Assembly (NCBI GenBank): GCA_002344565.1
Contig: DDTZ01000055.1
Location: forward strand, 1-64,000
DNA length: 64,000 nucleotides
Reading direction: 5' to 3'
From: Bdellovibrionaceae bacterium UBA2351
GTDB lineage: Bacteria; Bdellovibrionota; Bdellovibrionia; Bdellovibrionales; Bdellovibrionaceae
The notes beneath the pieces are model-generated. The model saw only the letters and a program-made list of their open reading frames with translations. It was not told the origin of the DNA and searched no databases. The position numbers were made by a program, and so were the translations under genes. Below are positions 8,496-16,917 of this stretch, one piece after another (position 1 is the first letter of the stretch; each line of letters starts with the position of its first letter).

Positions 8496-9752
8496 AATGA
8501 ATGTTTCCGCTTTTTCGTATTGAGCGGGGTCTATATAGATCCTGTCTATTACCCGCGTGCCTTCGTATTTTTTAAAAATCTCTGTCGAATTATTTATAGG
8601 TGAGGGTTCAAACCACTTATCGTACGAATCAACTACAAAGATATCTAATGCTTTATCCGTTGGTGAGCCCGAGTGATACTTAGATAAACGGGCATGTGAA
8701 GATGCGTGGATTGTTTGAAATCCTTCTTTTTCTAGATCAATTTTTAATTTTTCAAAGCGCTCATTTTCACCGATTGAATGTAACTCAATTAAAACTTTAA
8801 ACGGTTTACGCTGTGAAATTCGCTGCGCCCAAGGGTTTGATGAAAGGCTTAGGTGTTCATAGAGCTTGTAATCATTGTACTTTGTATACTGCTGAATATC
8901 AGCGGGCAGTACGAAATCACATTCTGCAGACGTCAAGTAGCGATTAAGCATTTCTTCGTAAATGATACTTTTGTGATGGAAGTAAACCATCAAATGCATA
9001 TGGTGGCGTGAAATCAAGAAATCGTCGAATGAATAAAGTGCTCGACGATTTAGAGCTAAGAACAATTTGTTTTCTTTAACGTGGAAAGTAAGATTTTGAA
9101 TGAGCCATTCGATGTCTACTTTGCCGTAGTTTGTGCCGCAGAAATAGCTATCGCGTTCAAGGTAGTCCATTCGGTCGGCATCGAGCTCCGAACTTACGAT
9201 CTGGCTGAGTATGGGTCTAAAGTTGATAACACCATCAAAGAAGAAATCATCTTTTTCAGGAAGTGCTTTGTCGATCAATAAAGCTACGTGATACGGTGTG
9301 AACTCAAAATTTTCCTTAATCACTTCGGTGATGTTGGAGTCTAAAAGAAATTTTAGAGTATAGTCTTCGTGATTTGCTTGGCGTTCATTGCCATCATAGA
9401 CAGATAATTTTAATTGTGACAGCTTTGGCATCACTTGCTCTGTCGTGTGGCTTAGTGGGCCGTGTCCCACGTCATGCAACATGGCCGCTAATCGGCACAG
9501 CTGGCGATACTGGTGTTTCTTGGATGGTTTTTTAAATGGATAAACTTTGAAAATAGAATCAAATACCATTCCCGCAACATGGCTCACACCAAGAGAATGC
9601 AAGTAACGATTGTGAGTCGCACCTGGAAAGCTAAACTCTGAAAAGCCAAGTTGTTTGATGGCGCGGAGACGTTGAAACTCTAACGTATCTAAAATCTTAA
9701 CTTCCGAATCAGAGAAATACATTGAGCCATGAAGTGGATCGCGAATTTCCAT
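8484..9752 (-). CDS. HD-superfamily phosphohydrolase
   Basis: A 422-residue protein of the dNTPase-like HD family (COG1078 type). The N-terminus IRDPLHGSMYFSDSEVKILDT and the motif RLRAIKQLG are family hallmarks. Metal ligands are seen as H in RYLHSLGVSHV, HD in MLHDVGHGPLSHT (H93, D94) and D in SSELDADRMDYLERD. These enzymes hydrolyse phosphate esters, in some members of dNTPs; the substrate here is unknown. A 38-residue membrane protein gene ends 6 bases upstream of its start, suggesting one transcript. Confidence 0.9.
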   Translation of the reverse strand: MEIRDPLHGSMYFSDSEVKILDTLEFQRLRAIKQLGFSEFSFPGATHNRYLHSLGVSHVAGMVFDSIFKVYPFKKPSKKHQYRQLCRLAAMLHDVGHGPLSHTTEQVMPKLSQLKLSVYDGNERQANHEDYTLKFLLDSNITEVIKENFEFTPYHVALLIDKALPEKDDFFFDGVINFRPILSQIVSSELDADRMDYLERDSYFCGTNYGKVDIEWLIQNLTFHVKENKLFLALNRRALYSFDDFLISRHHMHLMVYFHHKSIIYEEMLNRYLTSAECDFVLPADIQQYTKYNDYKLYEHLSLSSNPWAQRISQRKPFKVLIELHSIGENERFEKLKIDLEKEGFQTIHASSHARLSKYHSGSPTDKALDIFVVDSYDKWFEPSPINNSTEIFKKYEGTRVIDRIYIDPAQYEKAETFISRK

Positions 9753-9758
9753 ATTGAA

Positions 9759-9875
9759 TTACCAACGTTCTACGATTCTGTAGATGCCTTTTGCCAGCGT
9801 ATATAACGTAGCAACGAAGAGACCTAAAAACAGCATTGGGAACCAATTAATCATGAATGATACGAAAATTTCCAT
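9759..9875 (-). CDS. small membrane protein, 38 residues
   Basis: A short open frame reading MEIFVSFMINWFPMLFLGLF and ending in KGIYRIVERW. It has one clear hydrophobic segment (residues about 8-26) followed by a basic tail, typical of a single-pass inner-membrane miniprotein. It ends 6 bases before the HD phosphohydrolase start, so the two are likely co-transcribed and it might tether or modulate that enzyme. No strong ribosome-binding site is seen, which lowers confidence. Confidence 0.5.
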   Translation of the reverse strand: MEIFVSFMINWFPMLFLGLFVATLYTLAKGIYRIVERW

Positions 9876-10021
9876 GCGAAATAGATACTGCGAAGACTTT
9901 TGATTATCAATCGGTGATCTGGGACGACGAAATCTTTTCAGTCGAAATAACGTCCAAATCGAATTAAACGTATTTGTAGAACTAATTTACAGGACCTGGG
10001 TCTAGTTTTTCTCATTATGAC

Positions 10022-10048
10022 TCAAGTATTTCCAGAGTGTCCCGATAT
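10022..10048 (+). promoter_or_regulatory. candidate sigma-28 promoter of first flagellin gene
   Basis: TCAA (10022-10025), 15 bases, then CCCGATAT (10041-10048), compared with the flagellar consensus TAAA-N15-GCCGATAA. The spacing is exact and six of eight -10 bases match. It would give a leader of about 80 bases. Confidence 0.45.
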
Positions 10049-10136
10049 GAGATTAAGCAATAAAACACCCACAGGAATCATAAAGATTCCACATCACTCA
10101 AGGATCGAGAGATGTATAACTCATGGAGGAGGAATT

Positions 10137-10985
10137 ATGGGATTACGTATTAATACAAATACGTCATCGTTAAATGCTCAAAGGGTGCTTTGGGGAACGA
10201 AGTTAGGACTAGATAAGAGTATGGAAAAACTCGCTTCTGGTTACCGTATCAACAGAGCAGGGGATGACGCCGCAGGTTTGGCGATCTCTGAAAACTTAAG
10301 AGCACAAGTTAGAGGTCTTAAGCAAGCTACACGAAATGCCCAAGACGGTATCTCGTTAGTGCAGGTCGCGGAGGGCGCGATGAATGAAGTATCTTCGATA
10401 CTTATTCGCTTAAGAGAGTTAGCGGTACAAGCCGCTTCAGACACGATCGGTCCAGTCGAGCGTCAGTTCCTAAATGTGGAATATGATCAGCTAGTATCCG
10501 AGGTCGACAGGGTTGCTGAAGGTACAGAGTTCAACGGAACTCAACTTTTAGCCGGTGTTGGCTCTATCTTGGATTTCCAAGTTGGAACAAGAAATAATCC
10601 AGAAATTGACCGTATCTCATTCGACGCTTCGAAAGCCGATGCAAACTCAGCCGCGTTAGGTATCAACTTAACAAGCGTTGCCGATAAAGCATCCGCACAA
10701 AACGCCTTGTCATCAATCGATACCGCCATTGTGTCAGTATCAGCGATGCGAGCGGACTTCGGTGCGATCCAGAATCGTCTACAGTCAACGATCAGTAATC
10801 TTCAAGTTAACGTAGAAAATATGTCTGCTGCGAATTCTCGTATCAGAGATGTGGATGTAGCTGAAGAAACATCTGAAATGACTAGAAATAATATTTTATT
10901 ACAAGCGGGTACTTCTGTTTTAGCGCAAGCTAACTCACAGTCCAATGTAGCACTAGGACTCTTGAACAAATCATTCGGTGGCTAA
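10137..10985 (+). CDS. fliC: flagellin
   Basis: A 282-residue flagellin, the filament subunit exported through the flagellar apparatus. It has the conserved N-terminal D0/D1 region (MGLRINTNTSSLNAQR, RINRAGDDAAGLAISENLRAQ, then NAQDGISLVQVAEGA) and C-terminal region (ENMSAANSRIRDVDVAEE, ILLQAGTSVLAQAN). The variable central domain is short, as in other flagellins of about 280 residues. The ATG at 10137 follows a strong GGAGGAGG site. A second flagellin (14629) has the same architecture, so this is one of a multi-flagellin set. Confidence 0.97.
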   Translation: MGLRINTNTSSLNAQRVLWGTKLGLDKSMEKLASGYRINRAGDDAAGLAISENLRAQVRGLKQATRNAQDGISLVQVAEGAMNEVSSILIRLRELAVQAASDTIGPVERQFLNVEYDQLVSEVDRVAEGTEFNGTQLLAGVGSILDFQVGTRNNPEIDRISFDASKADANSAALGINLTSVADKASAQNALSSIDTAIVSVSAMRADFGAIQNRLQSTISNLQVNVENMSAANSRIRDVDVAEETSEMTRNNILLQAGTSVLAQANSQSNVALGLLNKSFGG

Positions 10986-11104
10986 GAGTAATTCTTAGCT
11001 CCGTTATGATCCAGGTTGTTCGATCTTGATTCTTTCAAGATCACCCTTCAAGAATTCAAAAGCACATGTAATTGATACTTGCTTTACTGATCTGTTTCCT
11101 GCGC
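10986..11104 (+). other. flagellin 3' untranslated region with hairpins
   Basis: Between the flagellin stop and its terminator lie two small hairpins: one on the stop codon side (about 10983-10999, 6-bp stem) and one at 11022-11042 (8-bp stem, 5-base loop). The stretch may stabilise the messenger. Bases 11134-11330 upstream of the S41 protease gene are AT-rich with no assignable element. Confidence 0.4.
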
Positions 11105-11133
11105 GTGGAGCGCATTTGCGCTCCACATTTTTT
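11105..11133 (+). terminator. Rho-independent terminator after flagellin
   Basis: A 9-bp GC-rich stem (11105-11113 with 11118-11126), 4-base loop and following T run (11128-11133). Confidence 0.85.
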
Positions 11134-11330
11134 GAGTATCTGTTTCGAAAAACAGAGCATTTAAGCCCATTTAAGGCATTGCAAAAGCATATTTAATGGC
11201 AGCTATTGTCATTCCTAATGAAGTAATTCATATACTTTATCTTTCCCTATTTTTTTTGCATAAAACCATACTATTTCTTGCTATCGCTAAAGAGACGACT
11301 ATATTTCCTCAGTATTGATCCGGGGGAACT

Positions 11331-13037
11331 ATGAAACGAATATCACTTTTCTTACTTCTAACTTTAATGGTTGAAATTGCATTCTCGCAGCAAGCAGCTT
11401 TAGGAAATGTAACACAATTCAATTTAGCGAATGATATTTTGCCTAAAATTAAGATTCAACAAGCTAAACCGGACGACGTATGGAGTGATGTTTCTGTCGA
11501 CTTGAACTGGTTGTTGGGCGGAATCAATTCAAAAGCCTGTGCCAGTTCTCAAAAAACATACTTAGGTTGTGTGATGGCTGTTCAAGCGTTTGCGGGTGCT
11601 TTGAATAAAAACTATGAAGTGATTCCGATAGATTTACTAGATAAACAGGTTCCATTTTACAAGGGGGATCGTTTAGCGCTGGTTGAAATGCCAGTTCCTA
11701 CAATTACGTCAGCAAAACAGGCTTACAGCTATTTTGAACAAATGCGTAAGCAGTTAACCAGTCGTTTCTTTTCTTCTTCCTCAGCGTTTATGCGAAATCC
11801 AAATACAGACTTTGAGTTAATGCTTACGGAAGTATACAAACGGGCTGGTCAAAATATTAAACCTTCATTTTACGTTGCGGCCGCGACTAAATTTTTCGAA
11901 ATGGCCCGCGATCCTCATACGTCAATGAGGCCAACTAAAGAACTTCAATTGGTAAGCAATGAAAATGGCGCTTCGTTTGTTGGTCTCGGTATCGAATTCG
12001 TAAAGCTAGAACAAGGTTTAATGGTTAAACGAGTTCTAAAAGGCTCAGGCTCGGCCGCTGCGGGCGTGCTGGTCGGTGATGTGGTTATGGCCGTAGACGG
12101 TAAAGCGTTGAAAGGTTTAACGGATGAAGACGTGGTCGCGCTTATGCGTGGTGTGGAAAATACATCGGTTAAATTGACTGTTCAGAGAGGAGCGGCTTCT
12201 CAGGACCTGACCGTTGTACGTAAGAAAGTGGTCAATCCTGTCGTTAGTTCTGAAAGCGTTAACTTTAACAGTAAGATGATGGTGTATATTCGGCTGACTA
12301 ACTTTATGTATTCAAATATATGCGATGAAATGGCAGATATTGTTTCGGCTTGGGATAAACAAAATATTTCGGGATTTATCTTAGATCTTAGAAGCAATCC
12401 TGGTGGAAACGTAATGATCGCCTCATGTGTAGGCGGTATGTTCTTAGGGAACAATAAAGTGATTTCATATTTTGAAAACCGTTCGTTTTTTGGCTCTAAG
12501 TATGATGCTTTACCCACGCAAGCCAAAGCGACGACAACTAAGCCACTGAGTGTTTTGATCAACGCATTTTCCGCAAGTGCGTCTGAACTTGTGGCCGGTG
12601 CCATTCGTGATTATAGTCGTGGGTACGTAGTAGGCCAAACCAGCTTTGGTAAAGGGTCTTACCAGGGCTGTCAACCGTTGCAAAATCAAAACGAACTAAC
12701 CGTGTGCTCTACTCAAGGATTGTTCTTTGCTCCGTCTGGAAACTCTAACCAAACCGTTGGTGTCGAGCCACATATCTCTGTATACGTGAACAAAGATGCT
12801 CAAGAAGGGGAAACATATGCAATGAGAGAAGCGCAAATGTATTTGTTCCCTTTAGATCCGAAGAAAATGCCAAATGCTCCCGCAGGAAACTGGAACCAAT
12901 TAAAAGCGCCTAAACTGTGTTTACAAAATTTGAAATTGGACGCCGTTTATGATCAAGCTCAATCGACGTCTCTGTTCTATAAAGATTATCAATTGCTAAA
13001 CGGGCTAGCTGCGGTAAACTGTTGGGGAGCTAACTAA
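11331..13037 (+). CDS. S41-family carboxy-terminal processing protease
   Basis: A 568-residue exported serine protease. A signal peptide (MKRISLFLLLTLMVEIAFSQ) is followed by an N-terminal helical region, a PDZ domain (about residues 215-300, with SAAAGVLVGDVVMAVDG) and the S41 catalytic domain. The core motifs are FILDLRSNPGGN, the Ser-bearing NAFSASASELVAG (about residue 410) and the general-base Lys in SFGKGSYQG (about residue 440). Such proteases trim or degrade periplasmic proteins using the PDZ to bind free C-termini. The start has a GGGGGAA site. It sits between two flagellin genes but has no known flagellar role. Confidence 0.93.
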   Translation: MKRISLFLLLTLMVEIAFSQQAALGNVTQFNLANDILPKIKIQQAKPDDVWSDVSVDLNWLLGGINSKACASSQKTYLGCVMAVQAFAGALNKNYEVIPIDLLDKQVPFYKGDRLALVEMPVPTITSAKQAYSYFEQMRKQLTSRFFSSSSAFMRNPNTDFELMLTEVYKRAGQNIKPSFYVAAATKFFEMARDPHTSMRPTKELQLVSNENGASFVGLGIEFVKLEQGLMVKRVLKGSGSAAAGVLVGDVVMAVDGKALKGLTDEDVVALMRGVENTSVKLTVQRGAASQDLTVVRKKVVNPVVSSESVNFNSKMMVYIRLTNFMYSNICDEMADIVSAWDKQNISGFILDLRSNPGGNVMIASCVGGMFLGNNKVISYFENRSFFGSKYDALPTQAKATTTKPLSVLINAFSASASELVAGAIRDYSRGYVVGQTSFGKGSYQGCQPLQNQNELTVCSTQGLFFAPSGNSNQTVGVEPHISVYVNKDAQEGETYAMREAQMYLFPLDPKKMPNAPAGNWNQLKAPKLCLQNLKLDAVYDQAQSTSLFYKDYQLLNGLAAVNCWGAN

Positions 13038-13071
13038 AACCGCTCGGTGGTACAGCTGTGATGATCTAAAG

Positions 13072-14442
13072 CTATATCTCTTTTCTTTGTTCTAAAGAGT
13101 AAGAAAAAATCTTTTTAACGCTTTGAAAGCATTCTTCGATATGAGCGTCAAAAGTTGAGAGGTTATTTAATATACTGCCTGTGTTTTGATTGATGACATG
13201 CAGACTGTCTCTTAGAATTTCGGAAAATTTTTTCATCGTATCGATCGAGTGTTTGAAGTCTACCTCCTGAGAGGTAATTCGGGCAGACTCGATGTAGCCT
13301 ATTTGACTAACCAGTTCGATTCCGTTTACCAGTTTGCGTGTATCTTTGTTTAGTTCTCCGAACTTTTCTATCAGTTTGAATGTTTCTAAGCGTGTGGCCG
13401 AGAACGTGTTGGTCAGCGCCCTGGCTAAACTTGTAAAAGTATTAGATATCTCAGAAAGGTCATTAATTCTTTTTTGGCTTTCTTCAGGATTAGTGGCATG
13501 GAGAGTTTCTTGTACAAAAAAATCAACCATATCAGTTAAGAGCTTTAAGGCACAGATCTGCTTTGTAAATATCAAATTAGCTTCGTCAATTTTTTTTGCA
13601 TCAATTTCAAACTGTCCTAAATGTTCACTCACGTTTGAAACCAACGCATTGAAGTTCTGTGCGATAACCGAAAGGGATCGACCTTGTTCGCCAATCTTTG
13701 AAGAAAAGACTTGGATATTCAAAGACAATAGTTGAAAATCGTAAAATTTTTCGTTTAACGACTTTGTTTGCCCTGAAAAAATGGAATTGCTTTTTTCGAG
13801 CTCGGAAATTCTTATGAAAATTTCTTCAGTATATTTAGAGGCCGCCTTGGATTCGGCGGAAATCATTCGAAGCAGTTCGTTAGTGAGCGCTTGCTCAGAT
13901 TCATGCGCGTGTATTTTTTTTAATTCATTATCACGAGCGACGATTTCGGCTAGCAATGCTTTCACCGAAAACTCTTCATAGCTTTTAAACCCAAGCGTTT
14001 TTAAAAGTGTGTCTAAAAAATTTCGCGCGGCCTCAACTCCGTCTTTTTTTTCGACTTCTAAAAGTTGCTTGTAGGCATCTTCAATGATGTCACGGTATCT
14101 GGAGGTCGGCTTTAATCGGACCGAAAGGTATCGATCGCCAACTGGAAAAACGACCGCCATCACCCAGTAAAAAGACCCATCCTTAGCCATGTTTTTTACA
14201 TAGGCAGCAATGATTTTTCCACTTTGAATTGTTTCCCATAAAATTTTAAAAACTAATTTTGGCATGTCTGGATGACGTATGATGTTGTGAGGCGCTCCGA
14301 CGAGCTCTTCTTTTGTATATCCACTTATATTAACAAAGACGTCATTACCGAATTCAATGCGCCCCTTTTCATTAGTGGTCGAGAAAAATAGCTCTTTGAT
14401 GTTGAATTTGCGTTCCTGCTGGAGTGGTACGGTATTTTTCAT
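13072..14442 (-). CDS. PAS-domain sensor related to Aer-type chemotaxis receptors
   Basis: A 456-residue cytoplasmic protein with no membrane segment. Residues about 18-125 form an Aer-like PAS domain (GYTKEELVGAPHNIIRHPDM and DGSFYWVMAVVFP). The rest is long helical coiled coil. Residues 238-267 contain LLSLNIQVFSSKIGEQGR, which lines up with the methyl-accepting signalling tip (normally LALNAAIEAARAGEQGRG) but has lost the small-residue pattern and parts of the kinase-contact region. It may therefore be a diverged soluble receptor or a relic. A sigma-28-like promoter lies immediately upstream and there is no ribosome-binding site. Confidence 0.8.
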   Translation of the reverse strand: MKNTVPLQQERKFNIKELFFSTTNEKGRIEFGNDVFVNISGYTKEELVGAPHNIIRHPDMPKLVFKILWETIQSGKIIAAYVKNMAKDGSFYWVMAVVFPVGDRYLSVRLKPTSRYRDIIEDAYKQLLEVEKKDGVEAARNFLDTLLKTLGFKSYEEFSVKALLAEIVARDNELKKIHAHESEQALTNELLRMISAESKAASKYTEEIFIRISELEKSNSIFSGQTKSLNEKFYDFQLLSLNIQVFSSKIGEQGRSLSVIAQNFNALVSNVSEHLGQFEIDAKKIDEANLIFTKQICALKLLTDMVDFFVQETLHATNPEESQKRINDLSEISNTFTSLARALTNTFSATRLETFKLIEKFGELNKDTRKLVNGIELVSQIGYIESARITSQEVDFKHSIDTMKKFSEILRDSLHVINQNTGSILNNLSTFDAHIEECFQSVKKIFSYSLEQRKEI

Positions 14443-14449
14443 AGTTCTA

Positions 14450-14476
14450 TTATCGGTTTAATGGGTAAAGCTTTAA
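14450..14476 (-). promoter_or_regulatory. candidate sigma-28 promoter of PAS sensor gene
   Basis: Read leftward: TTAA (14473-14476), 15 bases, ACCGATAA (14450-14457), matching seven of eight bases of the flagellar -10 box; TAAA with 14-base spacing is the alternative reading. The -10 box ends 7 bases before the ATG, so the transcript would start at or next to the start codon. Confidence 0.6.
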
Positions 14477-14514
14477 ATATACCCCAATATCTCCAAAATA
14501 GATGAAAACTAGAC

Positions 14515-14541
14515 TTAAGAACATCAAAACTGTTCCGAATT
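14515..14541 (+). promoter_or_regulatory. candidate sigma-28 promoter of second flagellin gene
   Basis: TTAA (14515-14518), 15 bases, TCCGAATT (14534-14541). The CCGA core and the spacing match the first flagellin promoter, but the rest of the -10 box is poor. Confidence 0.3.
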
Positions 14542-14628
14542 AATACGTATCAAAATAAGAACAGAAAGTTCTTTTAGCCAATGGATGGCAAATATCAAGG
14601 AGGATTATCGGTATGCAAGGAGGATGAT

Positions 14629-15462
14629 ATGGGTTTAAGAATTAATACAAATGTGGCTGCATTAAATGCACAGAAAAATTTGTATACGACTGGAATTAAT
14701 CAAAACCGGTCTATGGCAAGACTCGCTTCGGGTCAAAGAATCAATCAAGCCGCAGACGACGCTGCTGGTTTAGCAATCTCTGAGAATTTGAAAGCTCAAA
14801 TTCGAGGATTACGCCAAGCTAACAGAAACGCGAATGACGGTATTTCACTAGTGCAAATCGCTGAAGGCAGTTTGAACGAAGTTTCAAACATGATTATTCG
14901 TCTTCGCGAGTTGGGTGTACAAGCGGCATCTGACACTATTGGCGACACTGAAAGAAAGTTTTTGGATGTTGAATATCAACAGCTAAAATCCGAGATTCAG
15001 AGGGTAACGGAATCTACACAGTACAATGGATATGATCTGTTGAATGGTACTGGTGGAGTTATTGATATCCAAGTCGGTGTGAATAATGATCCTTTTAAAG
15101 ATAGAATTTCATTTAATGCAGGTGCTGCAAATTCAACATTAGAAGCACTAGGTATTGTAAGCGAATCTTTGGAAACGAAAGAAAGCGCGCAGGTCAGTTT
15201 ATCAAGTCTAGATAGTGCCTTGATATCTGTGAATGCGATCAGAGCTAACTTCGGCGCCATGCAGAACCGATTACAATCAACGTCTAATAACTTGTTAGTG
15301 TACGATGAGAACATGTCGGCAGCTAATTCTCGAATTAGAGATGCGGATGTGGCTTCAGAAAGTGCAGAGATGGTTAGAAATAACATTCTGATGCAGGCTG
15401 GAACATCTGTACTAGGACAAGCGAATCAGATGAATCAATTAGCACTTAAATTATTGGGCTAG
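14629..15462 (+). CDS. fliC: flagellin
   Basis: A 277-residue flagellin paralogous to the one at 10137, with MGLRINTNVAALNAQK at the start, RINQAADDAAGLAISENLKAQ, and ENMSAANSRIRDADVASE plus ILMQAGTSVLGQAN at the end. The two differ mostly in the middle third. The ATG at 14629 follows AAGGAGGATGAT; the upstream in-frame ATG at 14581 lacks flagellin similarity and is rejected. A strong terminator follows the stop codon by about 10 bases. Confidence 0.97.
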   Translation: MGLRINTNVAALNAQKNLYTTGINQNRSMARLASGQRINQAADDAAGLAISENLKAQIRGLRQANRNANDGISLVQIAEGSLNEVSNMIIRLRELGVQAASDTIGDTERKFLDVEYQQLKSEIQRVTESTQYNGYDLLNGTGGVIDIQVGVNNDPFKDRISFNAGAANSTLEALGIVSESLETKESAQVSLSSLDSALISVNAIRANFGAMQNRLQSTSNNLLVYDENMSAANSRIRDADVASESAEMVRNNILMQAGTSVLGQANQMNQLALKLLG

Positions 15463-15473
15463 TTGGAAAATAA

Positions 15474-15507
15474 AAAGGCTCCTGAATAGGGAGCCTTTAA
15501 TTTTTTT
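15474..15507 (+). terminator. Rho-independent terminator after second flagellin
   Basis: A 9-bp stem (15474-15482 with 15490-15498), 7-base loop, then a run of seven T (15501-15507). The A-rich left flank lets it also serve the convergent gene at 15526. Confidence 0.9.
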
Positions 15508-15525
15508 GTATTTAGGACTCTAAAA

Positions 15526-16074
15526 CTAGAAGCCGAATCCTAGGACTACATAAGGAATAGTAGTACTGTAAGTAGTAGATTCGAAGCTGCTCGAAAGGGT
15601 TGTATTCTCTGTGTACTTTAAACTTCTGATGGCAACTTTTGTTCCCAGATAGAAACTGCTTGAAAGAAATTGTCTCCAACCTAAATCAATTTGATAACCA
15701 GATCCTTTTTTATATTCACCATCCGTTGCGCTAAGAATATAAGTTGCGATAAGACTAAAACCATTATCTGCAATCGCCCCGACACTCACACCCATTGCGC
15801 TTCCGGTTGTCGTGATTGTATCTTTTGCGCTTTGTGTAGAGTATAGAACACCTAAGTACAGACCAGAACTCATTAAGCTACCAAAGGATACGTCGTAGAT
15901 ACTAGTTGATGACTCAGCACTTGCGGTCACGCCGCCGCTCACTGTTTCTGCTTTTGAGCTAATATGAGAAAAATCGATACCCAAAAGCCAACCGCCCCCA
16001 CCGCCTTTTGCGTAGGCGCTATTCACTGGTGCCAGAGCAAGAGCCAAAACTATAACTGCAAAAATTTTTTTCAT
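15526..16074 (-). CDS. small outer-membrane beta-barrel-like protein
   Basis: A 182-residue exported protein. The signal peptide (MKKIFAVIVLALALAPVNSAYA) is cleaved before KGGGGG. The mature part alternates polar and hydrophobic residues and ends in YVVLGFGF, with the terminal Phe typical of outer-membrane barrels; eight strands would fit the length. Ser/Thr-rich loops are seen. The start codon follows AAGGAGGAACGC. Function unknown. Confidence 0.8.
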   Translation of the reverse strand: MKKIFAVIVLALALAPVNSAYAKGGGGGWLLGIDFSHISSKAETVSGGVTASAESSTSIYDVSFGSLMSSGLYLGVLYSTQSAKDTITTTGSAMGVSVGAIADNGFSLIATYILSATDGEYKKGSGYQIDLGWRQFLSSSFYLGTKVAIRSLKYTENTTLSSSFESTTYSTTIPYVVLGFGF

Positions 16075-16194
16075 GCGTTCCTCCTTAAAGAAAAGCCGAT
16101 TGAGACCAAACCTAAGGTTATTTTAAACCCACAAGTGTTCGAATTGAAGCAAATTTGTTTAGTCTCAAGAAATGAGATGATCGGCTGGGTGATA

Positions 16195-16224
16195 TTCCCC
16201 ACAGGCCTGAAGTCCTGTGGGGAA
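16195..16224. other. 11-bp inverted repeat in leader of outer-membrane protein gene
   Basis: A perfect 11-bp stem (16195-16205 with 16214-16224) with an 8-base loop lies about 120 bases upstream of the start at 16074. It has no T run, so it is more likely a leader structure or operator than a terminator. Confidence 0.4.
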
Positions 16225-16231
16225 ATAGACG

Positions 16232-16257
16232 CAAAAATATAAAAGGTCGAGTGACCT
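16232..16257 (-). terminator. terminator of GbsR-like regulator gene
   Basis: Read leftward, a 5-bp AGGTC/GACCT stem with a 4-base loop (16244-16257) is followed by a T-rich tract (TTTTATATTTTT). It lies about 30 bases past the regulator stop codon. Confidence 0.5.
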
Positions 16258-16285
16258 AAAAACACCAGTGTTTTAATTTAGGAAT

Positions 16286-16810
16286 CTATTTAGAGCTATT
16301 TATAAATCCAGAGGAAACTAAACATTGAAGCATTTCGTGGGCTGAAGAAACCATATCTTCAAGTTCACCCATTTTTTCAGGGCAGATATCCAAATTTTCT
16401 TTCGAGGTCTTGAGAAGTGCATTGAGTTCGTTTTGTTTACTTTTGATTTCTTCCAATAGCTTTTTTTCGCGTGCAATTAAAACTTGAGAAATAACGTAAA
16501 TCAGATCCGGATGAGATTGATATAATGTTTTTCGCCGAGAACCTTGGCCGGCAACTTGAATCACTTCAAAATCGAGTAGATCTTTAATTGCTAAACTAAC
16601 AAGCGCTTTAGAAACTCGTAGGCGTTTTACCAGTGTGGTCGCATCGACGGGTTCTCGAGATAAAAAAATCGTAGTCCAAATTTGCCCATGTATCTTTTTG
16701 AATCCCCAATACTGGATAAAGTCGCCAATTAAGGCGCACAGATCAGCCATCGGCTTGGGTACGCGGTGGTTTTCGTGGACTAAAACTCCATTATGATATC
16801 TATGGGGCAT
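16286..16810 (-). CDS. GbsR/MarR-family transcriptional regulator
   Basis: A 174-residue winged-helix protein. The N-terminal stretch PKPMADLCALIGDFIQYWGFKKIHGQIW is typical of the GbsR subgroup of MarR regulators. The recognition part is DATTLVKRLRVSKALVSLAIKDL, followed by a wing (VAGQGSRRKTLY) and a C-terminal coiled coil for dimerisation (REKKLLEEIKSKQNELNALL). GbsR-type proteins are usually repressors responding to small ligands; the target here is not evident. It is transcribed away from the UbiB and RNase R genes' promoters but on the same strand. Confidence 0.85.
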   Translation of the reverse strand: MPHRYHNGVLVHENHRVPKPMADLCALIGDFIQYWGFKKIHGQIWTTIFLSREPVDATTLVKRLRVSKALVSLAIKDLLDFEVIQVAGQGSRRKTLYQSHPDLIYVISQVLIAREKKLLEEIKSKQNELNALLKTSKENLDICPEKMGELEDMVSSAHEMLQCLVSSGFINSSK

Positions 16811-16917
16811 ATTTCTACTATAGCGATTCGTAATATAAACTCAAACTGTTCGCACAAAAAAGTAATTTTTTCTGCAAAATCACAGGAGAAAGTACAAGTA
16901 CATGACCACCTACGGAA

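Noticed and set aside
16075..16285. tRNA-like hairpins between the outer-membrane protein gene and the GbsR-like gene
   Set aside because: Three stems are present but there is no acceptor/T-loop pattern or 3' CCA-compatible end; they read better as leader and terminator hairpins.
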